Shown piece after piece: positions 24,732 through 34,080 of a DNA stretch of 64,000 nucleotides. The stretch is from Chthonomonas calidirosea. GTDB lineage: Bacteria > Armatimonadota > Fimbriimonadia > Fimbriimonadales > Fimbriimonadaceae. The stretch lies in contig CAMCWC010000001.1 in NCBI GenBank assembly GCA_945882415.1, positions 62,001 to 126,000 on the forward strand, in the 5' to 3' direction. The translations under genes and the position numbers were made by a program. The notes under the pieces are model-generated. The model saw nothing but the letters and a program-made list of their open reading frames with translations. It searched no databases and was not told the origin of the DNA. Within the stretch, counting starts at the first letter, position 1; each line of letters begins with the position of its first letter.

Positions 24732-26684
24732 ATGCCAACCGATGACCTTCTAAATCGGCACCTGAGTAACTCGCCGAGCCTCGAATTCCCCCTCAAAAGC
24801 CCCGGCCCCGAGGGCACCCTCGGCTACACCGAGGACGACCTACTGAACCGCCCCAGCGGCGACCTCTTCGGCATGTCCCAAAACGCCGGAATGAGCGGCT
24901 CCGGCGCAAACGCCACTGACCCGAACATGGTCATCCTGAGCACCCTCGGCGGCTGGCCAAACGCCGCCATCGGTGCCCACACCGGCCACAACGAGCTCTA
25001 CAAACTCGTCGAAGTCGCCGCCCACGAGTTACGCCGCCTCGGTCAGCTCCCTTTCGCCCTCCACACCAGCGACACCTGCGACGGCCGAACGCAAGGCACC
25101 ATTTGGGCGAACATCAGCCTCGCCTCGCGAAACGTCATCTTCAAGAGCCTCGCCACCCAGCTCCGCGGAATCCCCTGCGCCGAAGGCGTGCTCGGTATCG
25201 CGACCTGCGATAAGGGCCTGCCCGCAATGACGATGCTCGTTGCCTCTCTCTGCCAATTCCCCGGCAATCTCCCCGGCATCATCGTCCCCGGCGGCGTCAC
25301 CCTGCCGCCCGAAGAAGGCGAAGACGCCGGAACCATCCAAAGCCTCGGCGCGCGCTTCGCGAAAGGCGTGGTGAACCTAGAACAAGCCCAAGACCTCGGC
25401 TGCAAAGCCTGCGCGACCCCCGGCGGAGGCTGCCAGTTCTTCGGCACCGCCGCCACCGCGCAGGCTGTCGCCGAAGCCATGGGCCTCGCCCTCACCCATG
25501 CCGCCCTCGCCCCGTCTGGCTTCGAAATCTGGACCGATCTCGCCCGAGATTCTGCCCAATCGCTGGTCACCATGCGCCAAACCGGCCTCGGGGTGAAGCA
25601 GATTCTCACCGACGCCGCCATCCGAAACGCGATGACCGTCCACGCCGCCATGGGCGGCTCGACCAACCTCCTCCTCCACATTCCCGCCATCGCTCACGCC
25701 GCCGGACTTCGCCGACCGACCCGCGAAGACTTCCACGAAATCAATCTCAAAGTCCCGCGCATCGTCGATTGCCTCCCGACCGGAATCCACCCGACCGTCC
25801 GCGTTTTCATGGCCGGCGGCGTACCCGAAGTCATGCTCCACCTCGCCGAGCTGAACCTGCTCGACCTCGATGCCTTCACCGTGACCGGACTAACCCTCGG
25901 CGAAAACCTCCAACTCTGGAAAAACTGCGACCGCCGCCGCATCCTGCGCGAACGCCTGCTCGCCGAAGACGGCATCGACCCCGACGACGTCATCCTCTCC
26001 CCCGCCCGCGCCAGTGCCCTCGGCTTCGGCCCGACCGTCGCCTACCCGACCGGAAACATCGCCCCCGAAGGCAGCGTGGTCAAGGCGACTTCCATCCACC
26101 GCCGCCTCCTCGATGCCGAAGGCATCTACCGAAAGATCGCCCCCTGCCGAACCTTCACGAACGAATCGAGCGCCATAAATGCCGTAAAAGAAGGCACCGT
26201 CCGGCCCGGTGAAGTCATCGTCATCATGTGCCGCGGCCCCCTCGGCGCTGGGATGCCGGAGACCTACGAAGTCACTGCCGCCCTCAAAGGCATCGCCGAA
26301 CTCTCCGACTGCGCCCTGATCACCGACGCCCGCTTCTCCGGCGTCACCACCGGCCCCTGCTTCGGCCACGTCTCGCCCGAAGCCCTCGCGCCAAACTCCA
26401 ACCTCGGCAAGCTCCGCGATGGCGACATGGTCGAAATTGTCCTCGATACCAAGCGCCTCCAAGGCTCCCTCAACCTCGTCGGCGAGAACGGCATCGCCGT
26501 TTCTGCCGCGCACGGAGACCAAATCCTAGCCCAGCGCGCAAAGCGGGAAGACCTAGAAATCGACCCCCACCTGCCCGACTACATCCGCCAATGGGCCCTC
26601 ATCCAACACCTCAGCGGCGGCCCCTGGGGCGGCTGCGTGGAGGACCTAACCACCCTCGAAGCTGCGCTGAAAACCCAAATCTAA
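24732..26684 (+). CDS. xylonate dehydratase-like protein (YjhG/YagF, IlvD/Edd family)
   Basis: A 650-residue member of the IlvD/Edd dehydratase family, close to the YjhG/YagF branch in length and sequence. Cysteines likely to hold the iron-sulfur cluster are in TSDTCDGRTQG, IATCDKGLPA and CKACATPGGGCQFFGTAAT. It probably converts a pentonate such as D-xylonate to its 2-keto-3-deoxy product, which the preceding gene's enzyme could dehydrate again. The aldehyde dehydrogenase that would finish a Weimberg pathway is not in the window. The stop overlaps that of the convergent response regulator by 4 bp (CTAA). Confidence 0.82.
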   Translation: MPTDDLLNRHLSNSPSLEFPLKSPGPEGTLGYTEDDLLNRPSGDLFGMSQNAGMSGSGANATDPNMVILSTLGGWPNAAIGAHTGHNELYKLVEVAAHELRRLGQLPFALHTSDTCDGRTQGTIWANISLASRNVIFKSLATQLRGIPCAEGVLGIATCDKGLPAMTMLVASLCQFPGNLPGIIVPGGVTLPPEEGEDAGTIQSLGARFAKGVVNLEQAQDLGCKACATPGGGCQFFGTAATAQAVAEAMGLALTHAALAPSGFEIWTDLARDSAQSLVTMRQTGLGVKQILTDAAIRNAMTVHAAMGGSTNLLLHIPAIAHAAGLRRPTREDFHEINLKVPRIVDCLPTGIHPTVRVFMAGGVPEVMLHLAELNLLDLDAFTVTGLTLGENLQLWKNCDRRRILRERLLAEDGIDPDDVILSPARASALGFGPTVAYPTGNIAPEGSVVKATSIHRRLLDAEGIYRKIAPCRTFTNESSAINAVKEGTVRPGEVIVIMCRGPLGAGMPETYEVTAALKGIAELSDCALITDARFSGVTTGPCFGHVSPEALAPNSNLGKLRDGDMVEIVLDTKRLQGSLNLVGENGIAVSAAHGDQILAQRAKREDLEIDPHLPDYIRQWALIQHLSGGPWGGCVEDLTTLEAALKTQI

Positions 26685-27343
26685 GCTCGCTGAACCAATC
26701 CCGTCCGCCACGCAATCGCGGCGGCTTGCGTTCGATCTCCCACGTTCAGCTTCATCAGAATGCTGCTCACGTGCGTCTTCACGGTTTTTTCGCTCAGAAC
26801 CAGTTGGTCGGCAATCCGCTGGTTGGATAATCCCTGAGCAATCATTCGTAGAACCTCTATCTCTCGGGTCGTCAACTCGGCCAGCGCGTTGGCTACCGGT
26901 CGGTCCCCTCCGGTAATGGCACCCATAATTTGAGACGCAACGCGCGAGTTCAGAACGGCCTCTCCGCGCGCCGCTTTCCGAATCGCAGAAACCAACTCCT
27001 CGGCTGCAACATCCTTCAAAAGATAAGAAAGCACCCCCGCCTTAATCGCGCGCAAAACGTGTGAGTCTTCATGAAATGAAGACAGAACGATGACCTTCGC
27101 CTCCGGATGAATCTTCTTGATCGCCGATGTCGCCTCGATTCCATCCATTTCTGGCATCAATAGATCCATCAACACCACATCGGGACGATGCTCGCGGCAC
27201 AATTCCACCGCTTCCAGCCCCGTTGCCGCTTGGCCCAAAATTCGGATGCCTGGCTGAATCTCGAGAAACGCACAAACGCCTTGGCGAACCAGCGGATGAT
27301 CGTCCGCAACAATCAAGCTCACCTCGTCAACGCGAGCATCCAT
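26681..27343 (-). CDS. NarL/LuxR-family response regulator
   Basis: A 220-residue response regulator. The receiver domain (about 8-125) has the acidic pair DD and phospho-Asp in VVLMDLLMPEMDG. The LuxR helix-turn-helix (about 155-215) reads LTTREIEVLRMIAQGLSNQR. It lies directly after the histidine kinase gene; the ATG at 27343 is preceded by an in-frame GTG at 27346 that overlaps the kinase stop. The pair forms a two-component system; its targets are not evident. Confidence 0.93.
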   Translation of the reverse strand: MDARVDEVSLIVADDHPLVRQGVCAFLEIQPGIRILGQAATGLEAVELCREHRPDVVLMDLLMPEMDGIEATSAIKKIHPEAKVIVLSSFHEDSHVLRAIKAGVLSYLLKDVAAEELVSAIRKAARGEAVLNSRVASQIMGAITGGDRPVANALAELTTREIEVLRMIAQGLSNQRIADQLVLSEKTVKTHVSSILMKLNVGDRTQAAAIAWRTGLVQRA

Positions 27344-27345
27344 CA

Positions 27346-28818
27346 CTAGGCCGCCACCTCCGTTCGGAGCTCAAAATCAACCTCAAGCTTGGTCCCGCTT
27401 CCCGGTGCGGTCCAAAGGCAGAAACCACCTTGAGGCAAGGAAAGCGCGCGCGTTCGCATGTTGTTGAGGCCCATGCCGCTCTGGATCTCATGCCCCTCAA
27501 ATCCGACGCCTTCGTCTTCAATCGTAAGATAAGCGCGACCTCCCTCGGCGCGAAAAGTCACCATCACCCGCGAAGATTGGCTGTGCCTCGCCACGTTCGC
27601 CAGCGCCTCATCCAAAATGCGAACAATCGTTTGTGTTTGGCCCACCGGAAGATTCTCGGCCGACTCGACGTGAAGACTGACCTCTACTTGGCTGTTGGCG
27701 CCCCATTCCATGGTCCGATAGCGAATGGCATCCGCAACGTTCTTCGGAAAATCGAGCGTAGGTTCGTCATAAATCATCGCCGTCAAGTCCCTTCTCGCCC
27801 GCTCCACCAGCTGTGATGCATGCCGAATGTTCGTGATTGCCGGCTCATCCGGCGCCAGAGTCTTCTCTGCGATTGCCAATTGCATCGCTGCCGCAAAGGT
27901 GTGCTGTTTCACCGTGTCGTGCAAGTCGCGCGCCATCCGACTCCGCTCGCTAAACTGGGCCAAACGTTCGCGTTGTTCCACCAAACGGCTCATGTCGCGG
28001 GCCACTTCGTTCAGGTGCTCACCCAGTCGGCCAAGCTCGTCCGAAGGGCGTTCCGGTGCGGTCGACCGAAAGTCACCCGTCCGCCACTGGTTTGCCGCAT
28101 CCCCGATTTCATCGATTCGGGTCGTTAGCCTTCGCGCCATCAAATGACCCAAACCGATACTGCAGATCGTGCCGATAACAAGCACCATTCCGGCGATGGG
28201 CATCAGACCTTGGATCGCAGCAAGGTGAAATCCTGGCGCCAAAGCACCTTGAATCTTCGTGTACATCACCCCGACGAAACGCCCTTCAGAATTTTCCAGC
28301 GGGATTGCAATGCTCGCCTGGTTTTGGCTGGTCGATCCGCTGAGCTGCGTCTCGTCCTTGCTCTGGCGCAAGGCATTTCTCAGGAACACTTCCTCGCGTT
28401 CGCTCAAAGTATCGGCCAACCGTGGCGAGCCTGAAAAGCTTCCCTTTGGCCAAGTCGCTACCGTGCTGCCGGTGTGGTCGGTGAAAGCAATCTGCACCTG
28501 AATATTTGCAAACCCGCCCCCAGCTTTCTCTTCTATGGCAATGATCCGCTGCGCAGATTTCTCAAGCCCAGCCTTGTCAATTCCGCCGTCCGGTCGCCAG
28601 AAGGCAGCTGCCGCCGGAGCGAAAGTGCGAGCGTCGGTCACGAGAGACTTACCGTCCGAAAAGGTGCTGCTGAACTGTTGCGTCGTGAGCGCGATAACTA
28701 CAATCTCCAAGAGCAGCAACGTCAGGACCGTAACCCCCACGTAAGACAGCGTGAGCTTCAAACGTAGCTTCATCGCGCCGCGAGCAGATTTGAGGGCGGA
28801 AATGCGTGGCAAGTTCAT
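27346..28818 (-). CDS. NarX/DesK-type sensor histidine kinase
   Basis: A 490-residue membrane kinase. Two membrane helices (about residues 25-48 and 205-228) flank an extracytoplasmic sensor of about 150 residues. HAMP follows, then a HisKA_3 dimerisation domain with the phospho-His in RSRMARDLHDTVKQHTF, then an HATPase domain (DEALANVARHSQSS; VGFEGHEIQSGMGLNNM). It heads a two-gene unit with the response regulator. A GGAG lies ten bases before the ATG at 28818. The signal it senses is unknown. Confidence 0.92.
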   Translation of the reverse strand: MNLPRISALKSARGAMKLRLKLTLSYVGVTVLTLLLLEIVVIALTTQQFSSTFSDGKSLVTDARTFAPAAAAFWRPDGGIDKAGLEKSAQRIIAIEEKAGGGFANIQVQIAFTDHTGSTVATWPKGSFSGSPRLADTLSEREEVFLRNALRQSKDETQLSGSTSQNQASIAIPLENSEGRFVGVMYTKIQGALAPGFHLAAIQGLMPIAGMVLVIGTICSIGLGHLMARRLTTRIDEIGDAANQWRTGDFRSTAPERPSDELGRLGEHLNEVARDMSRLVEQRERLAQFSERSRMARDLHDTVKQHTFAAAMQLAIAEKTLAPDEPAITNIRHASQLVERARRDLTAMIYDEPTLDFPKNVADAIRYRTMEWGANSQVEVSLHVESAENLPVGQTQTIVRILDEALANVARHSQSSRVMVTFRAEGGRAYLTIEDEGVGFEGHEIQSGMGLNNMRTRALSLPQGGFCLWTAPGSGTKLEVDFELRTEVAA

Positions 28819-29038
28819 GGCAAACAGACTCCATCGAAATCCTACCGAGCAATCTCGTTCCTGGCAATCGGTCCCGAGATGTATTCACGCCGGTTCGACA
28901 GCAGTAAGTTTTGCCCCCGATTTCTCCGTCTCGAAGTCCGTAAAAAGTCGTCGATCCGACCGATGGATTGAGAGCCCAAGGTAGCGGAATCATTCCACCT
29001 GCAGTACCGGCAGTTGCCGCCGGACAGCGGAAGAAAAA

Positions 29039-30274
29039 ATGAAAAGTATCAAAACCCTTGGCCTCCTGTTTGTGACTGGCGTTCTTGCCGTATCCAGCAC
29101 CGGCTGCGGTGGAAGCTCCAGCACTTCGACCCGCGTTGCCACCTCCGTCGGACGTGCTTTCGTCCCCCTCACTGATCCCAGCCGAACGGAACTTTTCGGC
29201 GGAGTGAGCGGTCGCCGACGGATCGGAACCTACATCTGGTACCCGGCCGCCCCGGCCTCTGGAGCTCGCCCCGGAAAGCTGTTCTCTGATGCGATCGCCG
29301 ATGCGCTTTCGGCCGCGACAACTATTCCTAAGTCAGTTTTTTTGTCCTTACCGAACAACTCGTATCTCGATTCCTCCGCACCCAATTCCGCCAATCGCTA
29401 CCCGGTTCTGGTGATGTCGGCGGGAGACGGCGCATCCACTCTGGCTCACACCAGCACCGCTGAGTACCTCGCCGGTCGCGGATACATCGTTGTTGGCGTC
29501 AACCACACGTTTAACGCCATCATCAGCGCGTTCTCCGATACCGAGATTCTGCCCGGCGACATCGCCGCCACCGCCACTGGCGTTGGCCCGGAGATCAACG
29601 AAACCTCGGGCTTCGCTCCGCGAGACCAAAACTGGAAAAACGTGGTAGCGCTGGATAAGTACTTCGCCGACGACATGAACTACGTGATCAGCCAACTCCC
29701 AGAAATCAACCGAACCCATCCGATTCTAAAGGGTCGGCTCGCCCTCGATAAGATTGGCGCCTTCGGTCACTCGTTCGGCGGTTCCCATTCGTTCCGCCTG
29801 CTACGCGAGAATCCTCAGGTGCGTGCCGCCGCGAACGTAGACGGCACGGTGTTTAACAACGACTTTTCGCTTGGTGCCCGCAAGCCGTACATGTTCGTCT
29901 CCAGCCCAAGACCGTCCGCAGAGGATTTAGCCGCTGTCCGGCCATTACTAGCCAGCATTGGGCTAACCGAGGCGGAAATTGATGTCGTGATGCTCCGGCT
30001 GTCGTCGGACACGATTGCCTTCCAGAACACCCCCGGTGCGGTTCGGGTGGACATGAAGAAGGCCGAGCATAACAACTTCTCCGATGCTGCCCTCTGGACG
30101 GCCTTTGGAATCCCGAGCGAAAACGTCAGCACCACTACGCCCGCCAAGGCCCTGTTCGAGACCTATCATCGCTATCTCATCGCCTTTTTCGACGAAAAAC
30201 TGAAAGGCGTTTACTCCGACCTCATCCACAAGCCAAGCGGCGACGCGAACGTGGTGGTGACGAATATCCCGTAG
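29039..30274 (+). CDS. lipoprotein of the PAF-acetylhydrolase/dienelactone hydrolase type
   Basis: A 411-residue alpha/beta-hydrolase with a lipobox STGC (Cys22). The nucleophile elbow is GHSFGGSHS, and an HxH-like oxyanion region may be in VVGVNHTFNAI. Platelet-activating-factor acetylhydrolase II proteins share the layout in which an FGGVSG-type opening and YPA motif (GTYIWYPAAP) precede the elbow. Its substrate is probably an ester, but this cannot be told. A GGAAG ribosome-binding site precedes the ATG. It is divergent from the histidine kinase with 220 bp between, where I see no other gene. Confidence 0.75.
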   Translation: MKSIKTLGLLFVTGVLAVSSTGCGGSSSTSTRVATSVGRAFVPLTDPSRTELFGGVSGRRRIGTYIWYPAAPASGARPGKLFSDAIADALSAATTIPKSVFLSLPNNSYLDSSAPNSANRYPVLVMSAGDGASTLAHTSTAEYLAGRGYIVVGVNHTFNAIISAFSDTEILPGDIAATATGVGPEINETSGFAPRDQNWKNVVALDKYFADDMNYVISQLPEINRTHPILKGRLALDKIGAFGHSFGGSHSFRLLRENPQVRAAANVDGTVFNNDFSLGARKPYMFVSSPRPSAEDLAAVRPLLASIGLTEAEIDVVMLRLSSDTIAFQNTPGAVRVDMKKAEHNNFSDAALWTAFGIPSENVSTTTPAKALFETYHRYLIAFFDEKLKGVYSDLIHKPSGDANVVVTNIP

Positions 30275-30279
30275 CCCGC

Positions 30280-30285
30280 TATACT
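30280..30285 (+). promoter_or_regulatory. -10 box of the NTF2-like gene (possibly leaderless)
   Basis: TATACT lies seven bases before the ATG at 30293, leaving no room for a leader or a Shine-Dalgarno site. It begins five bases after the stop of the upstream lipoprotein gene, so the NTF2-like gene may have its own start despite the tight spacing. Confidence 0.4.
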
Positions 30286-30292
30286 CCGGCGC

Positions 30293-30799
30293 ATGACCGC
30301 GTGCTCCTTCCTCGCCCTCTCCGCCTTTGCGCTCTCTGGTCCGAAGGCGGACGACCTAACGACCATCGAAGGCACCGTCGCTGCCGTCTACAAAGTCATC
30401 TCCGGCCCGGCGGGCGAAAAGCGGGATTGGGACAAAATGCGCTCCCTCTTCCAGCCCGAAGCCCGCATGATCGCCGTCGGCAAGACCCCCGCCGGCGAAG
30501 TCCGAAAGCGCGCCATCACCGTCGAGGACTACATCAAGCAGAGCGGCCCGATTCTAGAAGAACGCGGCTTCTTTGAGAAAGAAGTCGCCCAAAAGACGGA
30601 GCAGTACGGCAACATCGCCCACGTCTTTAGCACCTATGAAGCCCGCACCAAGCTCAGCGACGACAAGCCGTTTATGCGCGGAATCAACAGCTTCCAACTT
30701 TGGAACGACGGCAAGCGCTGGTGGGTGGTTACCATTTACTGGCAGAGCGAAGACCCGTCGACCGTGATCCCCGAAAAGTATCTCAAGACTGGCGGCTAA
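30293..30799 (+). CDS. NTF2-like protein
   Basis: A 168-residue protein with a short hydrophobic start (about 3-16), likely a signal peptide, and an NTF2/SnoaL-like cone fold: helices with AVYKVISGPAGEKRDWDKMR, the LFQPEARMIAVG strand, YEARTKL and a final RWWVVTIYWQSED strand pair. Such domains are often binding modules or minor enzymes; the role here is unknown. The 3' end overlaps the convergent AlkD-like gene by 17 bp. Confidence 0.75.
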   Translation: MTACSFLALSAFALSGPKADDLTTIEGTVAAVYKVISGPAGEKRDWDKMRSLFQPEARMIAVGKTPAGEVRKRAITVEDYIKQSGPILEERGFFEKEVAQKTEQYGNIAHVFSTYEARTKLSDDKPFMRGINSFQLWNDGKRWWVVTIYWQSEDPSTVIPEKYLKTGG

Positions 30800-31448
30800 C
30801 CATTTCGTTAATCCAGATCGGCGCAAACGGGGAAGTGCACCCTTTCGAAGTCGGGTAGTCCCGGTACACCCCAAGCTTCTCGCCAATCGCAATCGCGCGC
30901 TCGCGGTACTCGGGATGGTTGATCCCCGTCTCTGCGAGCGCGTAGTTCATTGTCCACTTTACTAACTCTGGCGCGGTCAGCATCTCGGCCTCAATCCGCG
31001 TGAGCATCGCGTCCAGATCAATCCCTTCCGGACTCTTCGCAATCCGCTCCGCCGTCAAACTCCACCCAAACCGCGCCGCCATCTCGTGGCTCTCCGTCAT
31101 CCATTTCTCCCGGAAAGCCTCCTTTCGCGGATGCTGCTTAATCACGTAGCTGCTCAACCAATCCGCCACCCAAGCATCCTTCACCGTCCGCACCATGCCC
31201 TCAACCTCGTCTTCCAAAAGCTGCTTTGGCTTCATCAGCAAGATCGCCAACAGCATCGCCTCATAATTCCCCGTCGCCCAAAGCTCCTTGGCCAGTTCGG
31301 GATTCAGCTTGATCTCCTTCGCCAAACCCCGAATATCCCCCATCTTCACCCCAAACTGGTTCTCACTGACGCCGCGTTTTGCGTTCTGCTCTTTGAGTTT
31401 TGGGTCGGCGAGGGCTTCGAGTCGGGCGAGGATGGTGGCGGTGGTCAT
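30783..31448 (-). CDS. DNA alkylation repair protein (AlkD-like)
   Basis: A 221-residue all-helical protein with the HEAT-repeat layout of AlkD-type DNA glycosylases: FGVKMGDIRGLAKEIK, ELAKELWATGNYEAMLLAIL, DWLSSYVIKQHPRK and ESHEMAARFGWSLTAERIA. It should remove bulky or cationic alkylated bases. The frame is open to 31472, but the ATG at 31448 (MTTATILARL) fits family starts better and has TACAAT seven bases upstream. It overlaps the NTF2-like gene at the 3' ends. Confidence 0.82.
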   Translation of the reverse strand: MTTATILARLEALADPKLKEQNAKRGVSENQFGVKMGDIRGLAKEIKLNPELAKELWATGNYEAMLLAILLMKPKQLLEDEVEGMVRTVKDAWVADWLSSYVIKQHPRKEAFREKWMTESHEMAARFGWSLTAERIAKSPEGIDLDAMLTRIEAEMLTAPELVKWTMNYALAETGINHPEYRERAIAIGEKLGVYRDYPTSKGCTSPFAPIWINEMVSRQS

Positions 31449-31455
31449 CTGGGAG

Positions 31456-31461
31456 ATTGTA
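31456..31461 (-). promoter_or_regulatory. -10 box of the AlkD-like gene (possibly leaderless)
   Basis: On the reverse strand TACAAT is followed by seven bases (CTCCCAG) and the ATG at 31448. This supports the shorter start and suggests a transcript with no 5' leader. Confidence 0.4.
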
Positions 31462-31730
31462 CTTTTGAGCATCGCAGCCGGTATACAGCGCTGATCAGTC
31501 TGGAAGAGGGCACAGGTTTAATGGCAATGACCCTATGCAAAAATTGACTTTGAGCATGCACCGGATTTTCGAATTGAAGTGATGTCCGACGTCGTCTCAA
31601 TTAAATAGCACGATGGAGACGTGCGCTAGAATTTGCGAAATGATTCGAGTCGGTTTTGGTGACATCATCCTGAGAGTGGTAGCCGAGACTTACGCCAAGG
31701 TGCGAGACTTGCTATCCGAGGTTTGGAAGA

Positions 31731-32342
31731 TTGGTGCGAATAGATAACCCGATAAAGATCGTCGCGAGCTTGGTGGCTATAGGTATCGGGTTGGCCATTC
31801 TATTCTTTCGGGAATTGCCCTTCTCCATAACTGCAGGAACCACTCTGAGGCTCGACGGCATCTCGATAACGACACCCGTACCTGCTTCCGTTCAGACTAG
31901 GTACGAGTACTTCGACGGCACCGGTTTAGAGCGACGTTCATCTCGAAAGAACAAGGGTTATAAGATCGTTTTGCAAGGAACAAAGGAGACTATTATCTGG
32001 CTGCAGACCGCCCTTGTCACAAACATCCCTTCCAAAGAGACAAACTACGGGCAAATCCCGGGAGCGCAACGGCTCAAAAGTGGGCTCCATGCTAGGTTCG
32101 GCCAGCCGGATCAAGTCACGTCACTGAACGCGCTCCGTGACTCCATTTCGGTCGAGGTTGGTGAAGTTTGGCACTACCGGGATGGAAGTACGCTCATCTG
32201 GTTCTATCCGGCTGAAAGCAAACTAAAAGATTTTGTCGTCGCTAAAACTCCGTCGAGCTGTCCCAACCCGGAAGACGAAACATGTCAGGTTCTGTTTAAG
32301 GCAATGAGCTCCGTCTCCGTTCTGCCAAAGTCCGATTATTGA
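31731..32342 (+). CDS. single-pass membrane protein of unknown function
   Basis: A 203-residue protein with one N-terminal membrane helix (about residues 8-26) and a soluble remainder outside the membrane. It contains a Cys pair near the end (SCPNPEDETC). The start is TTG at 31731 or GTG at 31734; GAGG lies nine bases before the TTG. I do not recognise the family. A possible 44-codon frame (31613-31747) overlaps its start. Codon use looks more mixed than in the flanking genes, by eye. Confidence 0.5.
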   Translation: MVRIDNPIKIVASLVAIGIGLAILFFRELPFSITAGTTLRLDGISITTPVPASVQTRYEYFDGTGLERRSSRKNKGYKIVLQGTKETIIWLQTALVTNIPSKETNYGQIPGAQRLKSGLHARFGQPDQVTSLNALRDSISVEVGEVWHYRDGSTLIWFYPAESKLKDFVVAKTPSSCPNPEDETCQVLFKAMSSVSVLPKSDY

Positions 32343-32444
32343 ACTTAGCTGCCGTACGACTGTCACAATCAATTCGAAAATCAGCACTGGATGACTTATA
32401 ATCGAGGAATTCTCACGGCGACTATCGATGCAAAGGTTTGATCA

Positions 32445-32975
32445 ATGAAAAGCCAGCCTTGGAAAAAGCTAACCATTCAATCTCAAGTCGGCATCATCAT
32501 CTTGGTCATAGTGCTTGTCTGCTACGGACTCCTCAGTCGAGTGGACTTCAAGAATGTTCCGGAAATGATGAACATTCAGAAACGCGAAAGGCTTGCCAAT
32601 GCCTGCCTTGGAGTGCTCAGTACGACCCAGCAGAAGGGTATCCCAACCGTCGTGTACTTGAAAACGCAGTCAGCAGCCGAGGTCAACGAACTGATGAAGC
32701 GCCAGCGTAACACTCAAGGGATCGCGCTCGTGCTACCGGCACGGGAATTCTCAACGTGGGCAACAGAGCCCGAATCTCGCCCTGAATACAAAACAGTTGT
32801 GTACTTCTATCTCAATGATAAGAAGACCTTCCATCGTCAGGATTCGCGCGAGTTGAGTGAAGACACCTTTGAATTTGAAGCTTCTCCCCCCAATTTTGGG
32901 GTTGAACTAACCACTCAGTCATGTTGGGCAAACGGGACTGAAGGATGGAAAATTGTAAGGAAGTTGGACCAATAA
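32445..32975 (+). CDS. single-pass membrane protein of unknown function
   Basis: A 176-residue protein with one N-terminal membrane helix (about 16-32) and a soluble domain with two cysteines. AAAGG lies eight bases before the ATG. No known family is recognised. It is one of four short unknown genes in a row, spaced about 100-300 bp apart rather than overlapped, which is unlike the rest of the window. Confidence 0.5.
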   Translation: MKSQPWKKLTIQSQVGIIILVIVLVCYGLLSRVDFKNVPEMMNIQKRERLANACLGVLSTTQQKGIPTVVYLKTQSAAEVNELMKRQRNTQGIALVLPAREFSTWATEPESRPEYKTVVYFYLNDKKTFHRQDSRELSEDTFEFEASPPNFGVELTTQSCWANGTEGWKIVRKLDQ

Positions 32976-33084
32976 GGCCGATGAGCAGCCTACGAACCAG
33001 TTATTCCTGGAGTTGAACTGGAATGGACTTCAGCCCAATTTTAAGTAGAAGACGGTGTATTGTAATGGCAATGAGGATAGCTAG

Positions 33085-33327
33085 TTGAAGATTCATAAGA
33101 GGCATGCCATCCAAGCTACTGTCTGGGGTGTCTTCGTGTGCAAGTCGATTATTACTGCCGTCTACGTTCTTGATGATAAACTGCGTTATAGACTTTCTTC
33201 ACTGCCAAAACGCGTTACTGAAATCATCTTTGCTGCTTGGAGCGTGCTAGAAGTTATTAGCGTAATTCTTGTCTTGTTAGGAGCAACTCTGCTCGCCAAT
33301 GAGATGACAAGGGATCGAGCGGACTAA
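33085..33327 (+). CDS. small membrane protein
   Basis: An 80-residue protein with two hydrophobic segments (about residues 10-28 and 48-68) that could span the membrane twice. It starts at TTG 33085, with GAGG eight bases upstream. An eight-codon frame (33065-33088) ends across this TTG and might couple translation. I see no homologue. It could be spurious, but the ribosome-binding site and hydrophobic pattern support it. Confidence 0.4.
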   Translation: MKIHKRHAIQATVWGVFVCKSIITAVYVLDDKLRYRLSSLPKRVTEIIFAAWSVLEVISVILVLLGATLLANEMTRDRAD

Positions 33328-33642
33328 GAGTAGGTTCGTAATCAAGTAGATTATCTGCCGCCATTTGTTTGACACGCCGCGCCCGTTCTGAGTTGTCACC
33401 CGAAGAAGCGTTTGTGTTCTTCCTGATTCGAACGCGTTGGCCGTCTAGAATCCCGAACACTCCTCTACTCCTGCGCCGCTTCTCCCTGGCTTAGCTCTAC
33501 CGGCGGCGCTCCATCAAAGGGAGCGTATTAGACCACGCAACTGGAACTTCTGCCGTCGTGCTGCCGAATTCGCGTGTAGGTAACCTAAGCATTTGTACAA
33601 TAAGATGTTCTGGTACGGCGACCGAAACCTTCCGGAGAATTT
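33328..33642. other. intergenic stretch, no gene seen
   Basis: About 315 bp between two unknown genes. A reverse-strand frame (33257-33460) crosses the 33085 gene and lacks any recognisable start signal or family feature. A GGAG near 33634 is the ribosome-binding site for the next gene. I see no RNA gene or repeat. Confidence 0.5.
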
Positions 33643-34080
33643 ATGATCTTTACGCTACTTTTCTCGACCCTTCCCCTGCCATTTCAGACCGGAAATCTCA
33701 GTCGGCAAGTTGTCGCTGGCCACTACAGGTTCGAGATCGAGACCTATACGTTGGACCGAAAGGATTGCTGTTCGGTTGCTCTTGAGGAATTTGGTAAGCC
33801 TCCGAACGTGATTAGAATTACGGGTTGGTACAAGGGCGAAGATATGTGTGTCTCACGGTCCGCCCAAGCCCTGCTATACGACGTCAAATCGGTTCGTTAC
33901 AAAGCCGGGCCAACAAGCTTCAAGCTGATCTTCGAACAGGGCGAAACTGATTCCCATGAAACAGCGGTCTTTACGTTTCGAAATGGAGAGCTTAACCACG
34001 TCCTCCAGACCAGTACCGAGTTCCCTAAAGAGCACCGGACGGAGATTATCTACACGAACTTAGCTCCGCCAGAAGCTTGA
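33643..34080 (+). CDS. small secreted protein of unknown function
   Basis: A 145-residue protein with a short hydrophobic start (about 2-14), likely a signal peptide, and a beta-rich mature part with a CC pair (DRKDCCSVALEEF) and one further Cys (GEDMCVSRS). GGAG lies seven bases before the ATG at 33643. The family is not recognised. Confidence 0.5.
   Translation: MIFTLLFSTLPLPFQTGNLSRQVVAGHYRFEIETYTLDRKDCCSVALEEFGKPPNVIRITGWYKGEDMCVSRSAQALLYDVKSVRYKAGPTSFKLIFEQGETDSHETAVFTFRNGELNHVLQTSTEFPKEHRTEIIYTNLAPPEA

Noticed and set aside
33257-33460. 67-codon reverse frame
   Set aside because: No ribosome-binding site, overlaps a better-supported forward gene, and no recognisable composition or motif.
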